NCBI GenBank assembly: GCA_964491785.1
Contig: CAZBGS010000001.1
Location: 248,001 to 312,000, forward strand
DNA: 64,000 nucleotides
Direction: 5' to 3'
Origin: RZZS01 sp964491785
GTDB lineage: Bacteria; Pseudomonadota; Alphaproteobacteria; Micavibrionales; Micavibrionaceae
This document shows, in pieces, positions 42,109-49,344 of the stretch (positions are counted from its first letter, which is position 1; each line of letters starts with the position of its first letter). The translations under genes were made by a program, and so were the position numbers. The notes under the pieces were generated by a model. That model searched no databases. It had not been told where the DNA came from and worked only from the letters and a program-made list of their open reading frames with translations.

Positions 42109-42999
42109 CTATGTTTCATTTTTCATATTTCTAAGGTATCTTTTAAGCGGGCTTACCTCATAGTACTGAAGTGATACGTCCTTTTCAGATACATACTGGT
42201 CGATGTCGTCACGAAGATATACGATAAGCTGCTTAACATCATCACCCTCCCCGGGTTCGGCGGTAACATATGAGAGGGTGGTTTGACCGCCGGCCTCCTT
42301 TAGCATGCGCCTCAGCCTGTTTACCGCGGCCATACCGCCTCTGATATCCGCATGCTTCAGGCAAAGCACGAATTCTCCATTATCGATGTAATAAGCATCG
42401 TCATAGGTACGCACGCATTTTCTGACGATATCGGCAACCGAGCTTATTATTTCCTCCAGATGCTCATGGGAAATGCCATGCGAAAACTCGCCAAAACCAT
42501 CAATTCTGGCAAGGACAACGCAAAACGGCTTGCCTCTTCTGGCCCGACGCTCCATTTCCAGTTCCAGATCGCGGAACATCGCTTCAGATGTACGCAACCC
42601 GGTAAGAGTATCTATTCCACTACCGGCAAGAATGTTGTCCTTTTCCAGCCTGCGTATGTGAGCAAGGAAGGATTCAGAGAGGTTGATCAGGTTGTCCATC
42701 AAGGAAATATCGGGCCTGCCTTCACTCGCACTGCCTGCTTCAATTAGGTTGTCAGCGGCCTGATACATCTCTTTTGAAATAGATAGGATGATATCCACCA
42801 TCCTTTCGTGAACCCCGTTATCCCGCAGTTCTTCCATCAGGTTGCCGGCGCCGGAGGGGGGGCTGGCAGGGACAGACCTGCTTTCCCCGGGATAGAAACT
42901 CTTGCGCATGATACGGCCAAACCAATCGCTATGCTCATCGAGTATTAGCGTTATGGCCCTGATCATCTTTTCCTTTTTTTCCTTTTCTTTTTCGTCCAT
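42109..42999 (-). CDS. Degenerate GGDEF-domain protein
   Basis: 296-residue soluble protein with a C-terminal GGDEF-family domain (about 128-275): DTLTGLRTSEAMFRDLELEM, the metal-binding-type ARIDGFGEF and, at the active site, DNGEF (206-210) instead of GGDEF. The loss of both glycines and the first acidic residue argues against diguanylate cyclase activity; it may bind GTP or act as a protein-interaction module. The N-terminal helical half has an HSDWFGRI motif that vaguely recalls zinc-sensing CZB domains. It is directly upstream of the histidine kinase-Fur gene, which suggests a common signalling role. Confidence 0.8.
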   Translation of the reverse strand: MDEKEKEKKEKMIRAITLILDEHSDWFGRIMRKSFYPGESRSVPASPPSGAGNLMEELRDNGVHERMVDIILSISKEMYQAADNLIEAGSASEGRPDISLMDNLINLSESFLAHIRRLEKDNILAGSGIDTLTGLRTSEAMFRDLELEMERRARRGKPFCVVLARIDGFGEFSHGISHEHLEEIISSVADIVRKCVRTYDDAYYIDNGEFVLCLKHADIRGGMAAVNRLRRMLKEAGGQTTLSYVTAEPGEGDDVKQLIVYLRDDIDQYVSEKDVSLQYYEVSPLKRYLRNMKNET

Positions 43000-43084
43000 A
43001 TGATGAATCCAGCAGAAAATGACAGGTTTTATAATACTACGATTAAAAGCGTCCGGTAAAGGAAGGGCGCATAATTAGTGAGAT

Positions 43085-44284
43085 TTAAAGAAGATTGTCG
43101 TTAAGCCATTCTTTTTCGAGCTGCCTTAGGGTTCCCTGCCTGATGGCCGATCTGATCTCCTGCATCAGGGTGGAAATGACGCCGATATTATGGCGGGTGA
43201 GAATTGTGCCCGCTGTGCCCGGTTCCGCCTTGAGCAGATGGTGAAGCGAAGCTTTGCTATAGGTACGGGAAACTTCCGTGGGCATGCGAGAATCAAGGGG
43301 GGTAAAATCATCGCGAAACCTGGAATTTCTAAGATTAATCGAGCCTTTCGGATCGCCTTTGATCAGGGCGGTTCCATGCCTTGCCATGCGGGTGACCGCT
43401 ACGCAGTCAAAGGTGTCTATTCCAAGGCGTACGAATTCGAAGACATCCTTTATTCTGCCAATTCCAAGCAGGTGCACAGGACGATCAGGGTGAATGTGTG
43501 GAACGCACATTGATACTACTTCGCGCATTTGCTGCTCGTCCTTGCCAAGACAGCCGCCGATGGCGGTGCCGAAAAAGTCCCTGTCCCTGGTGTATTCGCA
43601 GCACTCGCGGCGAAGTTTCTCGTATACGCCGCCCTGCACCACGCCATACAGGGCCTGACGTCCGTCGTTGCCGCGCCTGAATTCTTCAAGAGAACGGTCT
43701 TCCCAGCGGTGTGTACGTTCCATTGAACGAGCGGTGTACTCTTCACTGTCATGAAACGCGGTAAGCTCGTCGAAAGCCACGATCAGGTCGGCGCCGATGC
43801 GGCGCTGGGTGTCGATGGAAACCTCGGGAGAGATAAAGAGCTTGCTGCCGTCCAGGTGGTTACGGAAGGTGACTCCATCCTCGTCTATCGAGAGAAGCAG
43901 GTTTGGCAAGTCTGTCTGCCTGCGTCTGCCCTTGATTTCATCAGCTACTCCTCCGTATTGCAGCGAGAAGATCTGGTAGCCGCCGCTGTCGGTAAGCATC
44001 GGGCCTTCCCAGGTGGTGAATTCGTGAAGACCCCCGGCCTTTTCGATGATCTCGGCCCCCGGCTGGACGAGAAGATGATAGGTGTTCGAAAGAATGATCT
44101 GCGCCCCGGCTTCCTTAACCTCTTTCGCGGCAAGTCCCTTGATAGTGCCTTTTGTGGCGCAGAAGATATAATTAGGAGTTTCGATGGTTCCGTGCGGAGT
44201 TTCGAGCAGTCCGGCACGCGCGTGCGTGCCTTCCGTCTCATCCCTTTTCGTTACCTGAAAGCTGAAATTCGGGTATAGCGACAC
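43085..44284 (-). CDS. tRNA-guanine transglycosylase family protein without the zinc cysteines
   Basis: TIM-barrel TGT homologue, 399 residues from the GTG at 44284; the frame extends upstream only inside rpmB. Catalytic Asp equivalents are kept: D99 (TDSGGYQIF), D172 (AFDE) and D290 (GIDTFDC). However, the zinc motif CxCxxC is replaced by SRMPTEVSR (332-340) while the following ASLHHL histidines remain. The pocket is also altered: FDELTA for FDECTP, GGCLGKDE for GGLAVGE, and VTRMARHG for PTRxxRNG. About 14 extra residues (119-135) precede the GVTFRNHL strand. Substrate may not be preQ1; queuine salvage or another base is possible. No queA is nearby. Confidence 0.85.
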   Translation of the reverse strand: MSLYPNFSFQVTKRDETEGTHARAGLLETPHGTIETPNYIFCATKGTIKGLAAKEVKEAGAQIILSNTYHLLVQPGAEIIEKAGGLHEFTTWEGPMLTDSGGYQIFSLQYGGVADEIKGRRRQTDLPNLLLSIDEDGVTFRNHLDGSKLFISPEVSIDTQRRIGADLIVAFDELTAFHDSEEYTARSMERTHRWEDRSLEEFRRGNDGRQALYGVVQGGVYEKLRRECCEYTRDRDFFGTAIGGCLGKDEQQMREVVSMCVPHIHPDRPVHLLGIGRIKDVFEFVRLGIDTFDCVAVTRMARHGTALIKGDPKGSINLRNSRFRDDFTPLDSRMPTEVSRTYSKASLHHLLKAEPGTAGTILTRHNIGVISTLMQEIRSAIRQGTLRQLEKEWLNDNLL

Positions 44285-44292
44285 AGGCCGGT

Positions 44293-44583
44293 TCAGCCCT
44301 TCGCGGCCATAACCCTGGCTACCTGTTCCCTGACTTTGCGCAGTCCGGCGTCGATCTTGCTGGCAGGCGTGGAAGCGAGCCATGCGTCAAGGCCGCCCTT
44401 ATGATCTATAGTGCGGAGACCATTGGTTGATACGCGAAGCCGAACCATGCGTCCCAGAGCCTCGCTGTAAAGGCTGGTGTCCTGGATATTCGGCAGGAAC
44501 CTGCGGCGGGTTTTGTTATTGGCATGCGATACATTATTGCCCGAAAGCACGCCTTTTCCCGTAACCATGCAACGACGACTCAT
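44293..44583 (-). CDS. rpmB: 50S ribosomal protein L28
   Basis: L28 of the large subunit. The ATG at 44583 (MSRRCMVTGKGVLSGNNVSH) gives 96 residues, the usual alphaproteobacterial size; the frame runs nine codons further upstream. The NKTRRRFLPNIQ and RLRVSTNGLRTIDHKGGLDAWL motifs are typical. The TGT-like gene follows 8 bases downstream. Divergent from regB. Confidence 0.95.
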   Translation of the reverse strand: MSRRCMVTGKGVLSGNNVSHANNKTRRRFLPNIQDTSLYSEALGRMVRLRVSTNGLRTIDHKGGLDAWLASTPASKIDAGLRKVREQVARVMAAKG

Positions 44584-44644
44584 TGTCTCGCCCTTTCCTT
44601 CTATAATCAATCTAATAGCTTGACTTAAAAATTTGAATGCCGAA

Positions 44645-44672
44645 CTTATGCCAGTACGGTTTGAAAAGTCAA
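44645..44672 (-). promoter_or_regulatory. Probable rpmB promoter
   Basis: On the minus strand TTGACT (44672-44667) and CATAAG (44650-44645) are spaced 16 bases apart, about 60 bases before the rpmB ATG. A second TTGACT on the plus strand at 44620-44625 could serve regB, so the two divergent promoters would overlap face to face. Confidence 0.45.
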
Positions 44673-44693
44673 GCGGAAAGGGCTTTTACACCT

Positions 44694-45983
44694 ATGAATC
44701 AGGAAAATCAACTGTCTTTAACGTCGGGTGTGGGTTCCGGAACCCTCGTTTATATGCGCTGGCTGGCCGTCGCGGGCCAGAGCACGGCGATTCTGGGGGC
44801 CTATCTCCTTCTGGGAATCGACCTGCCACTTGCCGCCACTCTAGCGGTTACAGGTATTTCCGCTGCTTTGAATCTCTTCATACATTTCAAAGGACTTGAA
44901 CTGGTTTCGAATAAAAGGATTTTCGGGCTTTTATGCTTTGACACGCTTCAGATCGCTTCTTTGCTATTGCTTGCCGGCGGCCTTGAAAACCCGTTTTCGC
45001 TATTTTTGCTGGCTCCGGCAGCGGTCGGAGCGGCGCTGCTGGATGGCAGGCACACGGTGTTTTTGCTTGGGGTATTCGCGTTGACCCTGCCGGTTTTATA
45101 CATTTTTGCGATGCCGCTGGAATGGCCGGGTAATTCATATGAGTTCCCTAAGGAATACAAGCCTGGAATGCTGACTGCCCTGTTACTGTCCTGTGGGTTC
45201 ACTGCTTTTTACATCAGAAGGACGCTTTTTGAAGCCGTCAGGCTTAACAGGGCGCTCAGCGCGATGCGTCTTGCCCTGGCCAGGCAGGAACAAGACTCCA
45301 GACTGGGAATTCTTGCAGCTGCCGCAACACATGAGTTAGGCAGTCCCTTAAATACTATCAGTCTTATAGCGGGAGATATTAAGAAAGAAATTGAACAAGA
45401 CTCGCCTTTGAGGGAAGACGTCGAGTTGCTCGCAAGTCAAATCGGCAAATGCAAGTCAATTCTTATGGAATTTTCCAGCCGCCCGCGGGAAATAACTAAT
45501 AGCTTTGAACAGCCCATACCACTCGAAGTGCTTCTTGCAGAGATATCAGATCAGTACAAGATGTTATTTCCTTCTGTTAAAGTTATTGTCGAACAAGGCA
45601 AGGCTTCCCCGGCACCGCCGCCTGAAGTGATCAAGACGGCGGAGCTGAGCTACGGGCTTGGCAATATCATAAAAAATGCCTTTGAGTTCGCAGGTGAAGA
45701 AATCAGGCTTGTTTATTTTTGGGATGAAAATTATATTTTTATTGTAATAGAAGATGATGGCCCGGGTTTTTCAAGTAAGGCTTTAAGCAATATCGGCAGT
45801 CCCTACTTTTCAGAACGAAAAAGTGCTGGCAAAAATATGGGACTGGGTATATTTATCGCGCGAACGTTACTTGAGCGGACAGGCGCGATCCTTAGCTTCA
45901 GTAATCGATGTAACGGCAAAGGCGCAAGAATCGCTGTGCAATGGCCGCGCAATGTTATTGATAGCGGCGGTAAACGTTTTTAG
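44694..45983 (+). CDS. regB: Redox-responsive sensor histidine kinase RegB/PrrB
   Basis: Membrane histidine kinase of the RegBA (PrrBA/ActSR) system. About six transmembrane helices in the first 175 residues include the ubiquinone-binding heptad GGLENPF (95-101). The H box ATHELGSPLNTI has H213, the conserved redox Cys is C253 in QIGKCKSIL, and the ATP-binding N and G boxes lie near 325-400. The start at 44694 (MNQENQLS) is preferred over an upstream frame from 44637. Directly upstream of regA (32-base gap). In relatives it controls respiration, carbon and nitrogen fixation genes in response to oxygen and the quinone pool. Confidence 0.93.
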   Translation: MNQENQLSLTSGVGSGTLVYMRWLAVAGQSTAILGAYLLLGIDLPLAATLAVTGISAALNLFIHFKGLELVSNKRIFGLLCFDTLQIASLLLLAGGLENPFSLFLLAPAAVGAALLDGRHTVFLLGVFALTLPVLYIFAMPLEWPGNSYEFPKEYKPGMLTALLLSCGFTAFYIRRTLFEAVRLNRALSAMRLALARQEQDSRLGILAAAATHELGSPLNTISLIAGDIKKEIEQDSPLREDVELLASQIGKCKSILMEFSSRPREITNSFEQPIPLEVLLAEISDQYKMLFPSVKVIVEQGKASPAPPPEVIKTAELSYGLGNIIKNAFEFAGEEIRLVYFWDENYIFIVIEDDGPGFSSKALSNIGSPYFSERKSAGKNMGLGIFIARTLLERTGAILSFSNRCNGKGARIAVQWPRNVIDSGGKRF

Positions 45984-46015
45984 TCTGAAACGGGGAAAAT
46001 CTGTATAAAACCGAG

Positions 46016-46582
46016 ATGACACAAAAATCAAAGACTTCGACAAAGGGCAGGCTTCTGATCATCGACGACGATGCGGTTTTGGCAGATCGTCTTGATAAAT
46101 CGCTGGCAAAGCGCGGATTTCTGACTGAAACCGCGCTTTCCAACAGTGAGGCCATGGAAAAAATCAGTTTGAATGCCCCTGATTTCGCTTTGATAGATCT
46201 GAGAATCGGTCATGAGAGCGGCCTTGCTCTGATCGATGCGTTAAGGAAAGCCTCGCCCCAGTGCCGGATCGTGATGCTTACGGCCTTTGGCAATATCGCC
46301 ACGGCGGTTGCGGCGGTAAAATCGGGGGCGATCGATTATCTAGCGAAACCGGCGGACGCCGATGCTATCGAGAACGCGCTGCTTCAGGAGGGTGAACATT
46401 CGCTTCCCCCGCCGCCCGCCGAACCGATGACCGCGGAAAGGGTACGATGGGAGCATATCCAGAGAATTTACGAGCAGTGCGAACGAAATATTTCGGAAAC
46501 CGCCCGCAGGCTGAAGATGCACAGGCGGACATTGCAGAGAATCCTCAGTAAATACGCGCCCAGGGACAATCCGGAAGAGTAG
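46016..46582 (+). CDS. regA: Global response regulator RegA/PrrA/ActR
   Basis: Receiver domain with the acidic triad IIDDD and phospho-acceptor D61 (ALIDLRIG), T and K residues in MLTAFGN and YLAKPAD, then the proline hinge PPPPAEP and the nearly invariant RegA DNA-binding helix-turn-helix (ERVRWEHIQRIYEQCERN, SETARRLKMHRRTLQRIL). 188 residues, as usual. It is paired with the RegB kinase upstream. The repeat at 46672 may help end the transcript. Confidence 0.95.
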   Translation: MTQKSKTSTKGRLLIIDDDAVLADRLDKSLAKRGFLTETALSNSEAMEKISLNAPDFALIDLRIGHESGLALIDALRKASPQCRIVMLTAFGNIATAVAAVKSGAIDYLAKPADADAIENALLQEGEHSLPPPPAEPMTAERVRWEHIQRIYEQCERNISETARRLKMHRRTLQRILSKYAPRDNPEE

Positions 46583-46671
46583 TATAATTTTTGCATTCAG
46601 TTTCGCCGCTTCGCGCCACGAAGATCACGGAGCAACCTGTTTCAACGGATTCCCGCACGAGGCGGACGACG

Positions 46672-46730
46672 CTCCGAAACTCCCTCACCCTCCCGCTTCG
46701 CGGGCCCCGCCCTCTCCCAGTGGGAGAGGG
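46672..46730. repeat. Dispersed palindromic intergenic repeat, copy C
   Basis: The most complete copy: left flank CTCCGAA (46672-46678), hairpin CCCGC-TTC-GCGGG (46692-46704) and core CCCTCTCCC-AGT-GGGAGAGGG (46710-46730), a perfect 9-bp stem. It lies between the convergent regA and CobD-like genes and could act as a bidirectional terminator. Confidence 0.75.
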
Positions 46731-46743
46731 GTTTGTGGATGAT

Positions 46744-47742
46744 TCAACTTATCATCAGTATCAGGGCGGCGAGCAGGAGGGTTGCCGAGATTATCAGGAG
46801 ATAGAGGGAACGCTTGACGTGGGAAGCGTCCAGTCTGGCGCTGGCGCCTTCGGGGCCGATCCAGGCTTTCTTTCTGGCAAAGCCGTCCATGCCTGTCACC
46901 GGGCCGCCCAACGAAATATCAAGGCCCCACGCGGCACAGGTCAGGTTCTTGCCGCCTTCGGCGTATGGCGCCGCGTTTTCTTTGGCGAACCACCCTTTAA
47001 AAGTTTTGAAAACTGAAACGGTCGGCGAAAAAGCCGAGGCGAGAGTTAGCAGAACTGCCGAAAGAATATTGGCGATAAAGCCGGTGGCGGCCTCCAGCAG
47101 CAATACAGGCTTGCCGAACGCCTTGCCGTACCCCTCCCTTCCCAGATGCCATGCGCTTGCCGCGATGGCGGCGTAGGCGAAAGCGAGAGGCAAGCCGCCG
47201 ATCAGATACCAGAAAACCGGAGCTACCAACGCCATGGGCAGCATGCGAACCGCGTAGCCTATGGCGACTCTCGTCAGGCCGAAATCGTCGCTGGCCGAGA
47301 GATCAAGGCCGGAAGAGCGGGCAATCGTGTAATATACTCCGGATTTGCGCTTGTTTTTCTTCAAAGCTTCGTACAGCTGCCAAGCGGCACGCCATATCGA
47401 ACCGCTGGAAAGGCAGAGCGAGAGAAATAAAATTTCTAGAAGATCATAATGAGGGAATTTCCAGACAATGTGCAGCGCCAGACTTCCCATGCCCAGACCG
47501 AAAAACAGCGCAAGCGCCGCAAAGGCAAGCCCCCTCAGGAACAACTCTTTTCCCGAGCGCTGGCGGCGGTCGAGGCGGCGGCCCAGTATGCCAAGGGTGC
47601 TGTCGACAAGAAGCCATACGGGCGGCCCGGCATATCCCCGCAAAGGCGCGGCGGCCAGACCGGCTATCGAAACCGCAGCCAGCGACGTTATGGCAAGCGG
47701 CAATCTGTCAAATATCGCTATTTCAGGGATGACCTCGATCAT
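46744..47742 (-). CDS. Divergent CobD/CbiB-like membrane protein
   Basis: Integral membrane protein resembling adenosylcobinamide-phosphate synthase CobD/CbiB, which attaches aminopropanol to cobyric acid. Family-like parts are GILGRRLDRRQRSGKELFLRG near the N-terminus, VAPVFWYLIGGLPLAFAYAA in the middle and the SLGGPVTG region near the C-terminus. The acidic motif that normally precedes VAPLFW is replaced by GYAVRMLPMAL, so activity is doubtful. No other cobalamin genes are in the window. Start uncertain: I use the ATG at 47742, eight bases after a TATAAT; longer frames begin at 47778 and 47799. Confidence 0.65.
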   Translation of the reverse strand: MIEVIPEIAIFDRLPLAITSLAAVSIAGLAAAPLRGYAGPPVWLLVDSTLGILGRRLDRRQRSGKELFLRGLAFAALALFFGLGMGSLALHIVWKFPHYDLLEILFLSLCLSSGSIWRAAWQLYEALKKNKRKSGVYYTIARSSGLDLSASDDFGLTRVAIGYAVRMLPMALVAPVFWYLIGGLPLAFAYAAIAASAWHLGREGYGKAFGKPVLLLEAATGFIANILSAVLLTLASAFSPTVSVFKTFKGWFAKENAAPYAEGGKNLTCAAWGLDISLGGPVTGMDGFARKKAWIGPEGASARLDASHVKRSLYLLIISATLLLAALILMIS

Positions 47743-47804
47743 AAAGCGGATTATAGCTGACAGGATGACTAAATGCATCCGCTTGTGATAAACAACCAAA
47801 TACG

Positions 47805-48530
47805 ATGGATCAGAAAGATTTTTTGAAAATCTCGCCGATGTTGCGTCTGCGCGTCAGTAAAAGGGCGCGCAGGCTGGCCCTGCGCCTTGATTCCAAAGAA
47901 AGGGTCATTACCCTTGTGGTGCCCGGACGTACAAGCTTTGGTAAGGCGTACGAATTTGCGAAATCGCATGAAGAATGGATAAACAAGCGACTGGATTCTT
48001 TGCCTAAACCCGTTCCGTTTGTTCAGGGGGAGGTTGTACCGGTGGCAGGAATCAACAGGACTATACATATTAGTTATGATTTTGATTTAAAAACAACTTC
48101 TATATTATTGAAGAATAATGAAATTTCAGTGGTTACCAATCATGAGGACGTTTCGGGGAGAATCGAAAGGTTTCTGAAGCGTCATGCCTGCGAGCTGATA
48201 AAGCCGCTTGCCATAAAGAAGGCGGAAAGCATCGGGAAGAGTATAAACGGGGTGGCGGTGCGCGATACCAAGACGCGCTGGGGCAGTTGCAGCAACGACG
48301 GAAAGCTCTCTTTTTCGTGGAGGCTGATCTTCGCGCCGCCAGCAGCCATGGATTACGTAATTTCACACGAGGTCGCGCATCTCAGGCATATGAACCACGG
48401 CAAGGCGTTCTGGAGCGCCTGCCGGTCGCTATGCGACGATTATCTGGAGGGGCATAACTGGATGCATAATCACGGCCACGAGCTTATGCGTTACGGGCAG
48501 AGATATAGTCCAGTGCACTTTGAAGAATGA
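47805..48530 (+). CDS. YgjP-type M48/SprT-like zinc metallohydrolase
   Basis: Protein of the YgjP/DUF45 family (241 residues), predicted zinc-dependent metallopeptidase. The N-terminal RVSKRARRLALRLD, the DTKTRWGSCSNDGKLSFSWRL motif and the zincin site YVISHEVAHLRHMNHGKAFW (HExxH plus a downstream His) are all typical. Cytosolic. Its 3' end overlaps the convergent ruvX by 47 bases. The cellular substrate of the family is unknown. Confidence 0.88.
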   Translation: MDQKDFLKISPMLRLRVSKRARRLALRLDSKERVITLVVPGRTSFGKAYEFAKSHEEWINKRLDSLPKPVPFVQGEVVPVAGINRTIHISYDFDLKTTSILLKNNEISVVTNHEDVSGRIERFLKRHACELIKPLAIKKAESIGKSINGVAVRDTKTRWGSCSNDGKLSFSWRLIFAPPAAMDYVISHEVAHLRHMNHGKAFWSACRSLCDDYLEGHNWMHNHGHELMRYGQRYSPVHFEE

Positions 48531-48972
48531 TTTGGGCGGCGAGCTTGTCTACAAGCCCTTTTTCCTTTGCTTTACGGTATGTTATGTTTTCTTCTAAAAG
48601 CCCGGCGGCAGCGAAGGTCGACAATCTCTCGTCCCATAAGGAAATCCAGGGATCCTGGCCGAAAAGCCCGGACTTGCGCCTCATCTCGTCGGCGAAGGAT
48701 CTCGCGGCATCGGAGGCGGGCCCGATGGTGCCGTCCATATTCAGAGGGTAGCCGATAATGAAGCCTCCTGCCCCATATTCCGCGGATATTGCCGCCAGCT
48801 TTTCCATATCCGAGGAGAATTTCGTTCGCCTGATCGTTGCCAGCGGTGTCGCAAGCTTCTGGCTACCGTCCGATATCGCAACGCCGATGGTCTTTGCGCC
48901 GAGATCTATCCCCGCCAGCGGGCATCCGGCGGGTTTCGAGGCGAGAATATCTTTCAAAAGGCCAACAGGCAT
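48484..48972 (-). CDS. ruvX: Putative pre-16S rRNA nuclease/Holliday junction resolvase YqgF
   Basis: RNase H-fold nuclease (162 residues) of the YqgF/RuvX family, implicated in 16S rRNA 5' end processing. Motifs: IDLGAKTIGVAISDG (first catalytic Asp), GGFIIGYPLNMDGTIG, WDERLSTFAA (Glu) and DKLAAQIILQSALD (last Asp). The N-terminal 20 residues before GIDLG are an extension. Divergent from gatC; overlaps the end of the YgjP-like gene. Confidence 0.92.
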   Translation of the reverse strand: MPVGLLKDILASKPAGCPLAGIDLGAKTIGVAISDGSQKLATPLATIRRTKFSSDMEKLAAISAEYGAGGFIIGYPLNMDGTIGPASDAARSFADEMRRKSGLFGQDPWISLWDERLSTFAAAGLLEENITYRKAKEKGLVDKLAAQIILQSALDYISARNA

Positions 48973-49033
48973 TGCACCATCCTTTATGGAGTGTTAGAAG
49001 ATTTGAATCCTGAAAGCCATAGGAAACGCTAAA

Positions 49034-49324
49034 ATGTCAATGGATAAAAAGACCGTATACAAAATCGGGCGGCTGGCGAGGCTGAAAATAGCCGGCGATG
49101 CCGAAGCCGATATGTTCGCCGACCAGATAGGGGGGATTCTCAACTGGGTCGAGCAGCTTAAAGAAGTTAACACGGATAACGTCGAACCGCTGGCCAATGT
49201 CGTCGATATCGCGCCGAGAATGCGGGTGGATATCGTTAACGACGGCGGCATCCAGCAGGATGTTCTGGCAAACGCGCCGGAAGAGCAGCAGGGCTATTTC
49301 GTTGTGCCCAAAGTCGTCGAATAA
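49034..49324 (+). CDS. gatC: Asp/Glu-tRNA(Asn/Gln) amidotransferase subunit C
   Basis: Small subunit that stabilises GatA in the GatCAB complex, which converts Glu-tRNA(Gln) and Asp-tRNA(Asn) to the correct aminoacyl-tRNAs. 96 residues with RLARLKIAGDAEADMFADQI, LKEVNTDNVEPLANVVDI and the C-terminal GYFVVPKVVE. Start of gatC-gatA-gatB. Confidence 0.94.
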   Translation: MSMDKKTVYKIGRLARLKIAGDAEADMFADQIGGILNWVEQLKEVNTDNVEPLANVVDIAPRMRVDIVNDGGIQQDVLANAPEEQQGYFVVPKVVE

Positions 49325-49344
49325 TCATAATCCATGGAAGTAAA

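Noticed and set aside
48484..48972. RuvC-type recombination function for the YqgF/RuvX gene
   Set aside because: The family is better linked to 16S rRNA processing; the resolvase name is kept only as the historical label.
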